From Chitinophaga rhizophila (GTDB lineage Bacteria > Bacteroidota > Bacteroidia > Chitinophagales > Chitinophagaceae), in NCBI RefSeq assembly GCF_019492185.1, contig NZ_JAICCF010000001.1, forward strand, positions 930,001-994,000: a DNA stretch of 64,000 nucleotides, written 5' to 3'. This document shows positions 36,911-45,156 of this stretch, piece by piece. A model generated the notes under the pieces. It worked only from the letters and a program-made list of their open reading frames with translations. It was not told where the DNA came from and made no database searches. A program made the position numbers and the translations under genes. Numbering within the stretch: position 1 is the stretch's first letter; every line of letters starts with the position of its first letter.

Positions 36911-38257
36911 ATGAGAGCCCTCAATTTGAGGCTACACTGTATCGTAGCCCTTTCTCTTTTAATTTTTACTACATCTTGTAAGAAAGACAAGGCAACAAAG
37001 ACTCCTACATCACCGGCGAAGGGTATAGAGAAAAATGTGACTGCTAAGACGGTAGCGTTTCCCGAAGGTTTTGAAACAGGAACCAAGTCTGCCTATGCAT
37101 CAGGGAATGTGACACTTGGTACAGGCAGCTGGCATTTCGACGATGCACTCATTGGTAATTTGTCTAATGACATAAAGGTCGGCGCAGCTTCGGCACGCAT
37201 CAGGAATACTGGTAGCATCACTATGAACTTCAACACTACGGGAGTTAATACAGTAAATATTTCACATGCCGCCTATGGTACCGATGGCGGAAGTACCTGG
37301 CAGTTATGGATTTCTACTGATAATGGTAGTAGTTATAAGCAGACAGGCGCAACACTGACGAGTACGTCCGGTTCAATGAAGACAGCTAGCTTCACTGTAA
37401 ATGCAGCAGGCAATATTCGACTTTCTATACGCAAAATATCTGGCGCAAGTAACCGTCTGAATATCGATAATATTAGTATCTACAATTCAGATAATGGAGC
37501 AACGGAAGAAAGTAAACATTTATTGTTGGGAAATCCGAGCGGTGCCGTAGCTAATGTTACCTCTCCTACCAACTATCTGATTGATCAGACATACTATGCA
37601 GTGTCCTATAGCAGAACCAGGGGGATTCCCAACTGGATCAGCTGGCACGTAGGCAGCAACGATATTGGCAATGCTCGACGTCAGGATGATTTTAGACCTA
37701 ATACGGCACTTCCTGCAGGTTGGTACCAGGTAACTTCAGCGAGTTATCAAGGTAGCGGTTTTGATAGAGGGCATAACTGTCCCTCGGGCGACAGGTCTGC
37801 TTCTGTAGCAGCTAATTCATCTACATTCCTGATGACAAATATGATTCCACAAGCACCAAACAACAATCAGAAGACATGGAACAATCTGGAAATGTATACT
37901 CGTTCACTGATTAACGCCGGGAATGAAGTGTATATTATAATGGGAAGTTACGGTACAGGCGGCACTGGTAGCAATGGTAGTACAACAAGGAGTATTGATA
38001 ATGGTCGAGTAACAGTCCCTTCAAACATATGGAAGGTCATTGTGGTACTGCCTGAAGATGATAATGACCTGAGCCGCATTACAAAATCAACGCGGGTAAT
38101 CGCAGTAAATACGCCTAATATTAACAGTATTAATAGTGATTGGAAGAAATATCTGACAACTGTGGATGCTATTGAGGAAGCAACAGGATACGATCTATTA
38201 TCAGCACTACCTCTTGACGTACAGAAGGTAATCGAAGCGAAAATAGATAATGAGTAA
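36911..38257 (+). CDS. DNA/RNA non-specific endonuclease, lipoprotein
   Basis: A 448-residue lipoprotein (F-T-T-S-C, Cys23, then K-K-D-K). Residues 45-195 form a beta-sandwich of the kind often joined to secreted Bacteroidota nucleases. Residues of about 200-440 are the Endonuclease_NS (Serratia-type) domain with D285-R-G-H288 (catalytic His288), then Asn319 (magnesium ligand) and Glu327 in N-Q-K-T-W-N-N-L-E. It would degrade extracellular DNA and RNA at the cell surface, for nutrient gain or competition. No immunity gene is immediately next to it; an Imm22-type gene lies 2.3 kb downstream. It ends at a strong bidirectional terminator. Confidence 0.92.
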   Translation: MRALNLRLHCIVALSLLIFTTSCKKDKATKTPTSPAKGIEKNVTAKTVAFPEGFETGTKSAYASGNVTLGTGSWHFDDALIGNLSNDIKVGAASARIRNTGSITMNFNTTGVNTVNISHAAYGTDGGSTWQLWISTDNGSSYKQTGATLTSTSGSMKTASFTVNAAGNIRLSIRKISGASNRLNIDNISIYNSDNGATEESKHLLLGNPSGAVANVTSPTNYLIDQTYYAVSYSRTRGIPNWISWHVGSNDIGNARRQDDFRPNTALPAGWYQVTSASYQGSGFDRGHNCPSGDRSASVAANSSTFLMTNMIPQAPNNNQKTWNNLEMYTRSLINAGNEVYIIMGSYGTGGTGSNGSTTRSIDNGRVTVPSNIWKVIVVLPEDDNDLSRITKSTRVIAVNTPNINSINSDWKKYLTTVDAIEEATGYDLLSALPLDVQKVIEAKIDNE

Positions 38258-38320
38258 GCCGATTAGAGGTTAGGTAAGTCAGGAAGCACGCGGCGGACGC
38301 AATGCAAAGGCGAACGATAT

Positions 38321-38364
38321 ACAAAGAAGCGGTCCGTATCATGAGATACGGACCGCTTCTTTGT
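38321..38364. terminator. Bidirectional terminator between nuclease and beta-helix genes
   Basis: A perfect 20-bp inverted repeat (38321-38340 with 38345-38364) with a 4-base loop ATGA. It lies between convergent genes and can serve both. Confidence 0.88.
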
Positions 38365-38386
38365 TGAATAAGATACTAGTAGACTA

Positions 38387-38408
38387 ATTCCTGATTCATG
38401 ATTGTTAG
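38387..38408. repeat. TCCTGAT heptad repeat copy
   Basis: ATTCCTGATTCATGATTGTT at 38387-38406 matches the repeat at 12414-12439 with one heptad less. Both copies lie just past the 3' ends of genes. Confidence 0.4.
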
Positions 38409-38418
38409 TCGATGTTGA

Positions 38419-39813
38419 TTATGGCTTTACGAAACCTACTCTCAGTCCACTGGTGAGCTGCGTGTTAACGATTTGGTAAAGATTGCTAGAAGACGTTCCG
38501 GAAGATGATACTGTCGCAAATTTGAAATTTGCCAGTGATCCTGTGCCTTCGGTTGCTACAGCGCCATTTTCAAGATAGACATAGTATTTTGGATAAATGG
38601 TACCTGTGCCTTTCAACGGAGCAATGAACACATTATTGTTGATGATGTTTCTGCCGGTTTGTCCGCCGTAACCATTGATACGCAGGGTGTTACCTTTTAC
38701 GTTTGCAATGGTGTTATTGGTAAACTGTACGCTTGCACCACTAGCACCTCTCATACTAACACCATCACTTTCGTTGTCAGCAAACAGGTTATTATGAACG
38801 ATGTGGCCAGTGCCGGAGCCATAAAACTGTAACATCTCGCCCCAGCCATTACGTACTACGTTTCCAAATGTATTAGTGTTAGTAGTACGGCCGCCGATAA
38901 GAATACCGCCATTGTGGCCTGAGTTACGTTGAGTTGCCCAATTAGTAACAGTGTTCCAGTAAACTTCAAGTTTGTCGATAGCGGCGGTCTGGATACCATC
39001 AAGACCACTGTTTGACACGACGTTACTGAAGATTTTAACATTGTACCATTTGAGTGGCTGTACGTACTGGTGGCCAGCAGTCATTCCAGCAGTGTTACCA
39101 TAATAAGGGATGCCTGATGTCAAATCCCAGTAAGTAGCAGTATGACCGATGTACATAGCCTCGTTCCTGGTATTGTTAATTGTAAGACCATGGATAGTGA
39201 GATTGTACATTGTAGAGTTTGGATATACGGTTGACGCATCTCCCTTTACTGGTTCTGTTTTAGCTACGATACCGGTACCCCCATTGTTCATGGTAATGTT
39301 GAACACCTCGAAGTTATCGGTATGCTTACCGAGGTGGATGTTAAAATAAGCTTCTCTGGCAGCTGTAGTAGAACCGTTAATTACAAAATAGTTCTTGCCG
39401 TTTGGACTACCCAGCTTGATGAAATGACAATTGGAAAAAGAAAGAGCGCTTGGATACGAACCGCCATTCCAGGATGGATCTCCGAAGGTAGCGACAGTAC
39501 CTGCGGCGTTTTGGATCCTGATAGGCGCGGTACGTGCTCCGCTCATGTTTGAAATTTGTACTGCTTTAAAGTTACCTTTCAGATAGATAATGTCCCCAGG
39601 TTTGTAAGTACCGTTCTTGTTGTCTATAATTAATCGTCCGTTAGCGTCTGGTCCTAAGGTAAATGTCCTGCCTGTTGTTACGGCACTTGCTTCTGCATTC
39701 TCGATGGTCTTATCAATACTCTCGTCTGCTTCTTTTTTACATCCCACAATAAAAGATAGGATTGTAGCTGCGGCAATTACTGCATGCCGGCGGTAGTCAT
39801 GTCTAAATTTCAT
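38419..39813 (-). CDS. Right-handed parallel beta-helix lipoprotein
   Basis: A 464-residue lipoprotein (I-V-G-C, Cys25, then K-K-E). After a linker, the sequence shows the repeated short strands with Asn/Gly turns of a parallel beta-helix (N-I-T-M-N-N-G-G-T-G-I-V, V-V-S-N-S-G-L-D-G-I-Q-T, N-L-F-A-D-N-E-S-D-G-V-S-M-R-G, N-T-I-A-N-V-K-G-N). The G-D-I-I-Y-L-K-G-N-F start fits the cap of pectate/alginate lyase-like or right-handed beta-helix repeat families. It probably binds or cleaves an acidic polysaccharide outside the cell; no catalytic residues can be assigned. A stem (near 39842-39880) lies in its 5' untranslated region. Confidence 0.8.
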   Translation of the reverse strand: MKFRHDYRRHAVIAAATILSFIVGCKKEADESIDKTIENAEASAVTTGRTFTLGPDANGRLIIDNKNGTYKPGDIIYLKGNFKAVQISNMSGARTAPIRIQNAAGTVATFGDPSWNGGSYPSALSFSNCHFIKLGSPNGKNYFVINGSTTAAREAYFNIHLGKHTDNFEVFNITMNNGGTGIVAKTEPVKGDASTVYPNSTMYNLTIHGLTINNTRNEAMYIGHTATYWDLTSGIPYYGNTAGMTAGHQYVQPLKWYNVKIFSNVVSNSGLDGIQTAAIDKLEVYWNTVTNWATQRNSGHNGGILIGGRTTNTNTFGNVVRNGWGEMLQFYGSGTGHIVHNNLFADNESDGVSMRGASGASVQFTNNTIANVKGNTLRINGYGGQTGRNIINNNVFIAPLKGTGTIYPKYYVYLENGAVATEGTGSLANFKFATVSSSGTSSSNLYQIVNTQLTSGLRVGFVKP

Positions 39814-40593
39814 GGTTCTTCGATAATGTTATGGTCAGGCAAGCCGCCATTCTTGCATAGTTTTGTTTGCAAGCGGCTAGTGATATGGTTTTAAATATTA
39901 AAATTCCCTTAATGTTGCTAGGCTCAAAAGTTTTTCTCTAAATTTTGGCATATATTCTTCGCTATGCCCATTTAATTATAATGATACCCCCTTTTTTTTA
40001 AAAGTTATCTAATAAATACAAATATTACTTTCTCCAAAACGGGAGCGAAGTTAAAATATTATGTGTGGAATAAAAGTTTTTTTTCGCTCCAACGATCAGA
40101 AAATCAGTATCTAATATACAAATTAAATATACATAAAATTATATAATGTGTTAATTATTCTTAAAATAATCCTGAGCTGACAAAATGAAATAACGTCGTT
40201 TCATAACGGAAAGAACATATATGAAAAAGCTATTTAGAAGAATGATTGGGAGTATAAATTTTAAACGATGATGCTAACGTAAAAGGTTATATAGTTAAAT
40301 AATTAATGCATAACTGATAAGCTTATATAACCAGCCCGGGTAAAATTGGTAGCATTATCTGCAAAGTCAACGCGTCATCATTTAACATTTCTACTACCTT
40401 TTAAAAAGGAAAAATTAACAACTGTGGTATCTAAACGAGGAACACCAATTGAAATTTATGTATAGAAATAAGCACAAACAAATCACAATCAATTTGTAAT
40501 ACATATGGAACCGTTTTTGCAAGCACTACAATATAACTGTGGGTATTAAGCCGTGAGTGCTTAGTACCTTTTTATTCAGCAAAACAACTTAAT
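39814..40593. other. Intergenic region, 780 bp, strongly AT-rich
   Basis: The longest gene-free stretch in the window, between divergent genes. No frame of note is seen; the small frame near 40221 is short and unsupported. Near its left end, 39842-39880 folds as a hairpin in the leader of the beta-helix gene (GCCGC/GCGGC outer, TTGCA/TGCAA inner). The rest has long A/T runs, including a poly-T near 40078-40084, and may hold regulatory sites or degraded sequence. TACCTTTT (40565-40572) ahead of the Imm22 gene is one base off the -7 box. Confidence 0.4.
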
Positions 40594-41016
40594 ATGACGA
40601 CGAAAGCACAATATGTTGTTGCAGTTTGGCTGGCAAATTTTAACCATGATAAAGACCTGGAAGATTATCTTATGATCAGGTATGATGAAGATGGCCGCAG
40701 ACAATCTAACTTTGGCAACGCCGTAGGCCTGGCACACTTTGATATTGACTTTCTTGAACATACATCCTTTAATCATGAAATGAATCCCGAGGAGATCGTG
40801 GATGGTGTGTCATTTAGTGACTATTTTAAAGACGATCTTACAACAATGATTAATCACGATACACTATACGATAATAATACTATCATCTTCTTATATGGAA
40901 AGCAAGATGTGTATGGAACTATCAATGAACATATCTTCTCGCTGGCTAACACGCCACATAAACAAGTACCCTTCAGTTTTATCGGGACAATTAAATTTGA
41001 GATTGGCGATCAATAA
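40594..41016 (+). CDS. Imm22-type immunity protein
   Basis: A 140-residue acidic cytosolic protein. Y-V-V-A-V-W-L-A-N-F-N-H-D-K-D-L-E-D-Y-L, then Y-D-E-D-G and F-D-I-D-F-L-E closely follow the immunity protein 22 family pattern (V-x-(I/L)-W-(I/L)-(G/A)-N-F, Y-L, Y-x-E-D-G, (D/F)-x-D-F-x-E). Imm22 proteins neutralise polymorphic toxins, often nucleases, delivered by contact. No toxin gene lies beside it in this window, which suggests an orphan copy that protects against neighbours' toxins. The AT-rich setting may indicate acquisition by transfer. Confidence 0.7.
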   Translation: MTTKAQYVVAVWLANFNHDKDLEDYLMIRYDEDGRRQSNFGNAVGLAHFDIDFLEHTSFNHEMNPEEIVDGVSFSDYFKDDLTTMINHDTLYDNNTIIFLYGKQDVYGTINEHIFSLANTPHKQVPFSFIGTIKFEIGDQ

Positions 41017-41045
41017 TCAGTGTCCTAACGCAGTATAGCAGATAC

Positions 41046-41086
41046 AAAGAAAGACGGGCTTATATGATGTAAGCCCGTCTTTCTTT
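41046..41086. terminator. Bidirectional terminator between Imm22 and cydB
   Basis: A perfect 17-bp stem (41046-41062 with 41070-41086, 7-nt loop), T-rich on both sides, between convergent genes. Confidence 0.9.
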
Positions 41087-41104
41087 ATAAAATCCTGTAT
41101 TCAA

Positions 41105-42124
41105 TTAGTGTTCCCAATGCCCCTTATCTTTCTGAAAACTATAAATCAGGTAGAATAGAGCCGGAAGAATAAGTATGCTTCCCAGCAATAACGCCATTGC
41201 CAAAGAATAGATTGTCTTCTCCTGCCCGGCATGCTCCATCAGGGAGAGGTATTTACCTCCTTTCAGAATCACAATATTGGGATAATGTCTTAATGTTATA
41301 GCCAGGAGAATCATTGTGACCTGAAAGCCAGCCAATACGCGTATAATATATACCTTACCTTTACTCAATAACAGGTACCACAATACCATTAGTGAAAGCA
41401 AAGCTGCAACCAATGCGACAACACCCACCACATTATCAAACAACCATTTGTCCAGCGGAATACCCTCTGCATTAGCCGCAACAAATACCAATCCACCGAA
41501 AATCACAGCTGCCACATTCATCTGTTTAGCCTTACGTATAAAACGTATCCGACTGGTGTCATCCTTTGTTTCCCCGATAATAAATATCGCAGCCAGATAA
41601 CCACAGATAGCCACTGTAAAAAACCCAACTGTTACTGAAAACCAGTTCAACCAGCTAAATACGTATGCTGATAGGAAATCCGGGGCTCCTGTATCAATCC
41701 TGCCCGATACTGCACTTGCAGCAATCACTCCCAGAAAGAAGGGTGTTACAAAGCTAGAATACACAAATATCCGGTTGTAGACCTTTTGCATACTGTCTAC
41801 CACAGCATCATAATTCCTGAAGGTAAATGCGGTCCCTCTTGCGATAATACCAAACAGCATAATAACAAGTGGTATATGCAGATGAGTGGATACTGTTGTA
41901 TATATCTGTGGAAAACCTACAAATAGTACCACAATCGCGATAATAAGCCACATATGGTTAGCTTCCCATACAGGGCCTATGGCCTGATACATCGTTGTAC
42001 GTGTATATTGCTTGTTTTTCGCAGAAGTGAACAACTCAATAATACCTGCCCCAAAATCAGCACCGCCCAATAAAATATAAAGCAGAATTGCTGCCCATAA
42101 ATATGCAATCACTACATAGATCAT
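41105..42124 (-). CDS. cydB: Cytochrome bd ubiquinol oxidase subunit II
   Basis: A 339-residue membrane protein with about eight helices, the normal form for CydB. It has L-L-G-G-A-D-F-G-A-G-I in the first helix and G-P-V-W-E-A-N-H-M-W-L-I near residues 49-60, both family hallmarks. With CydA it forms the quinol-oxidising, oxygen-reducing terminal oxidase of the inner membrane, used at low oxygen. It follows cydA by 11 bp. No small CydX-type gene is seen between it and the terminator. Confidence 0.93.
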   Translation of the reverse strand: MIYVVIAYLWAAILLYILLGGADFGAGIIELFTSAKNKQYTRTTMYQAIGPVWEANHMWLIIAIVVLFVGFPQIYTTVSTHLHIPLVIMLFGIIARGTAFTFRNYDAVVDSMQKVYNRIFVYSSFVTPFFLGVIAASAVSGRIDTGAPDFLSAYVFSWLNWFSVTVGFFTVAICGYLAAIFIIGETKDDTSRIRFIRKAKQMNVAAVIFGGLVFVAANAEGIPLDKWLFDNVVGVVALVAALLSLMVLWYLLLSKGKVYIIRVLAGFQVTMILLAITLRHYPNIVILKGGKYLSLMEHAGQEKTIYSLAMALLLGSILILPALFYLIYSFQKDKGHWEH

Positions 42125-42135
42125 GATACTCGATT

Positions 42136-43455
42136 TTAAACTGAGGGTGATACATCATATAGTTTACCTACCATTTTGATCTGCCTATATAGCAGGAAGG
42201 TTACTATCAATGATAAAGAGATGTATACTGCTGTGAAGATGTAAAAAGAATAAGCAATACCAGGCATAGGCGTTACAGCATCGGCAGTGCGCATGATACC
42301 GTTGATAATCCATGGCTGCCTGCCTACCTCTGTGACCGTCCACCCTGCTTCTACCGCTATAAAGCCCATCGGCGTAGCCAGTACAAACGCACGCAGGAAC
42401 CATTTCTGCTGCATCCACTCGCGCTTCTTCCAGATGGCGATAAAGTAAAAGAATGAAATCAACAGCATTAGCATTCCCAGTCCTACCATCACCTGGAAAG
42501 CATAATGTGTGATAGCTATTGGTGGCTGGTCCTGTTCAGGTATCTTATCCAATCCGTTAACAGGGGTCTGGAAATTGCTATGTACCATAAAACTCAGCAT
42601 TCCTGGTAATTTCACTGCATACTTTACCTCTTTGGCGTCAGTATCTGGGATTCCTCCCAGTATTAACGGAGCAGCAGCTTCAGTATGGAAATGGGCCTCC
42701 ATAGCAGCCAGCTTTGCCGGCTGTCTCTTAGCAACATCTTTGGCAGAGATATCTCCGCTTAACGGTTGCAGCAATGCAGCAACACAGGCAAATACAGCTG
42801 CAATTCTAAACGACTGCGTATGAAAACGTACATTCTTTTTCTTCAATATCATGAGCGCATGTATGCCGGCAACTGCAAAGCCGGTAGCTACAAATGCAGC
42901 TATACACATATGCAACGCCTGTGAGAACCACGCATCATTAAACATCGCCTTGATTGGATCTATGTTGAGATATTGCCCGTTTACATAATCAAAGCCCGCC
43001 GGACTATTCATCCAGGCATTCGCCGCTACTACCAGTATTCCCGACACCAACCCGCTGACACCCACTACTACGCCGGTAAACCAATGAAACCAGCGATTAA
43101 ATCTACCCCACCCGTACAAGAAGAAACCCAACGCAATCGCCTCTATGAAAAAGGCAGTCCCTTCCAACGAGAACGGCATCCCAAAGATAGGACCAGCGTG
43201 CTTCATAAACTCCGGCCACAGCAATCCCAGTTCAAATGACAAAACTGTTCCCGATACGGCCCCTGTAGCAAAGAAAATAGCTACTCCCTTACTCCAGGCT
43301 TTAGTGATATTCCTGTATACTACGTCATTCGTTCTCAGCCAGTAGAAATGCGCAACTGCCATAAAAAAGGGCATTACCATACCAATACATGAGAATACGA
43401 TATGAAAGCCCAAAGACAATGCCATCTGCGATCTGGCGGCTATGAAATCATTCAT
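42136..43455 (-). CDS. cydA: Cytochrome bd ubiquinol oxidase subunit I
   Basis: A 439-residue subunit carrying the hemes. The start M-N-D-F-I-A-A-R-S-Q at 43455 is chosen; the longer frame adds 13 residues not seen in the family. His18 (L-G-F-H-I-V-F) corresponds to a heme ligand. G-P-I-F-G-M-P-F-S-L-E-G-T-A-F-F-I-E-A and G-R-Q-P-W-I-I are conserved. At 439 residues it lacks the long Q-loop of Escherichia coli CydA (522), so it is of the short-Q-loop type common in Bacteroidota. A TAGCTTTG box and a CRP/FNR-like palindrome lie upstream. Confidence 0.93.
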   Translation of the reverse strand: MNDFIAARSQMALSLGFHIVFSCIGMVMPFFMAVAHFYWLRTNDVVYRNITKAWSKGVAIFFATGAVSGTVLSFELGLLWPEFMKHAGPIFGMPFSLEGTAFFIEAIALGFFLYGWGRFNRWFHWFTGVVVGVSGLVSGILVVAANAWMNSPAGFDYVNGQYLNIDPIKAMFNDAWFSQALHMCIAAFVATGFAVAGIHALMILKKKNVRFHTQSFRIAAVFACVAALLQPLSGDISAKDVAKRQPAKLAAMEAHFHTEAAAPLILGGIPDTDAKEVKYAVKLPGMLSFMVHSNFQTPVNGLDKIPEQDQPPIAITHYAFQVMVGLGMLMLLISFFYFIAIWKKREWMQQKWFLRAFVLATPMGFIAVEAGWTVTEVGRQPWIINGIMRTADAVTPMPGIAYSFYIFTAVYISLSLIVTFLLYRQIKMVGKLYDVSPSV

Positions 43456-43473
43456 GCAATCCAATTTACGCCT

Positions 43474-43516
43474 CAAAGCTACTAAATACCCCACAGGTGA
43501 CTATGACAAATATCAT
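43474..43516 (-). promoter_or_regulatory. cydAB promoter with CRP/FNR-like site
   Basis: The minus strand has TAGCTTTG at 43474-43481, an exact TAnnTTTG box 18 bases before the cydA ATG. Upstream, ATGA-N6-TCAT (43503-43506 and 43513-43516) forms a small palindrome whose centre is about 41 bases from the expected transcription start, the classical class II activator position for CRP/FNR proteins. The palindrome is short, so the match could be chance. Confidence 0.35.
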
Positions 43517-43691
43517 TTCAGTCATATAAATATAAAATCGGGCCATAGCTCTTATAATGCTTCCCATATGCAAAAGCATGACCTCCATACTGACCTCTTT
43601 CCGGCATTATCTCCCTGACTATCCTTTCTCCCGGACCAATATTTGCTCTATCTGGTACCATCCGTCCTTATCGATCACTAAAACCAAACAC

Positions 43692-45026
43692 ATGAAAGTT
43701 AAACAGTTTGAAGATAAGCCGCTTTCCCAATATTCATACTCAATACTACATGAAGAAGCTGCCACTATTATACTGATTGACCCGGCCCGCGATCCACAAC
43801 CCTACCTGGACTATGCAGCCGCGAATAATGCCACAATCACAGGTATCATTGAAACCCATCCACATGCTGATTTCATCAGCAGCCATGTGGAATTACATGA
43901 GCTGACGGGGGCTCCCATCTATTGTTCGGCGCTTAGTAAGGCCTCTTATACACATCAGGCATTTGACGACGGACAAACCATTGACCTTTCTGGTATTATC
44001 CTGACAGCCATCAATACTCCCGGCCACTCGCCTGATAGCATCTCAATCCTGTTGAACAACGAAGGAAAAGATTATGCTGTATTTACCGGCGATACACTAT
44101 TCATAGGTGACTGTGGAAGACCTGACCTTAGGGAGAATGGCGCACAAGAACAAGGGTTAAAGGAAACACTTGCCGCACAAATGTACCATTCCCTACGCGA
44201 CAAACTCCTGCTAATGGAAGATCATGTCATTGTCTATCCTGCACATGGCGCAGGTACTCTTTGTGGCAAAGACCTGCGGGATGCCAGTCAATCCACAATC
44301 GGTGAAGAAAAACAGTCCAACTGGTCACTACAGCCAATGGAAAAAACAGCCTTCATAGACAAATTGCTGAAAGATCAGCCGTTTGTTCCTCAATACTTCC
44401 CCTATGATGTGGCAGTAAACTTAAAAGGCGCTCCGGCACTGAAAGCATCTTTATCTGCCATTGGTGTAATTACGCCTCCGGCAGACTTCATTCCTGATGA
44501 AATAGTCATCGATACCAGGGACGCTGCTAGTTTCAGGGAAGGACACTTACCTGGCTCCTTCAACATTATGCTACAAGGCAAGTTTGAGACGTGGCTTGGG
44601 GCTATCCTTCCTCCGGAGGAACCCTTCTACCTACTGGCCGGTACAAGTGACAAACTCCACGAAGCAATGGAGCGTGCCGCCAGTATCGGGTATGAAGCAT
44701 TTATTAAAGCAGGCCTGGTTACACAAACTGGCAGCGAACAACAAACACCATTCGACCCCCTGTATTTCCGTGACCATCTAAATGAATTTACAATTATTGA
44801 TGTACGGAATACCCCCGAGGTAGATAAACACCGCATATTTGACCATGCTATCAATATACCCCTGCATGAGCTGCGCTTCCGGCTGAAAGAGATTCCTTTG
44901 GACAAGCCCATTGCGGTCCATTGTGCCGGCGGCTACCGTAGTGCGGCTGCCAGCAGCATCCTGGAGGCTGCATTACCAGATAATCTGGCCATAATGGACA
45001 TCGGCGAGCATATCAGGCAATTCTGA
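43692..45026 (+). CDS. Metallo-beta-lactamase fold / rhodanese protein (persulfide dioxygenase-like)
   Basis: A 444-residue cytosolic protein; the ATG at 43692 gives the family start M-K-V-K-Q-F-E-D. The MBL domain (1-250) has T-H56-P-H58-A-D60, His112, Asp134 and His185, as in ETHE1-like persulfide dioxygenases and related hydrolases. Two rhodanese domains follow. The first (about 270-350) reads A-G-T-S where the catalytic cysteine loop should be, so it is inactive. The second (about 365-444) has C411-A-G-G-Y-R-S, an active loop. This layout fits proteins that oxidise or transfer sulfane sulfur. It is divergent from cydAB, and sulfide is a known inhibitor of oxidases other than bd, which makes the pairing sensible (inference). 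Confidence 0.9.
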   Translation: MKVKQFEDKPLSQYSYSILHEEAATIILIDPARDPQPYLDYAAANNATITGIIETHPHADFISSHVELHELTGAPIYCSALSKASYTHQAFDDGQTIDLSGIILTAINTPGHSPDSISILLNNEGKDYAVFTGDTLFIGDCGRPDLRENGAQEQGLKETLAAQMYHSLRDKLLLMEDHVIVYPAHGAGTLCGKDLRDASQSTIGEEKQSNWSLQPMEKTAFIDKLLKDQPFVPQYFPYDVAVNLKGAPALKASLSAIGVITPPADFIPDEIVIDTRDAASFREGHLPGSFNIMLQGKFETWLGAILPPEEPFYLLAGTSDKLHEAMERAASIGYEAFIKAGLVTQTGSEQQTPFDPLYFRDHLNEFTIIDVRNTPEVDKHRIFDHAINIPLHELRFRLKEIPLDKPIAVHCAGGYRSAAASSILEAALPDNLAIMDIGEHIRQF

Positions 45027-45156
45027 ACCTGATGTTACCTTACTCATTGTAGTGCAACCACGAGGTATGGATGATACCGGCAATTAAACCCTCCACTGCT
45101 GCAGCATTACCGGACGGACGTTTATATTGCCGGACTTAAACCACCTGCACTTTACA

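Noticed and set aside
36911..38257. Nuclease lipoprotein as the polymorphic toxin cognate to the Imm22 gene
   Set aside because: It has an ordinary secreted-nuclease layout with no toxin delivery domain and is separated by an opposite-strand gene; listed only as a low-interest possibility.
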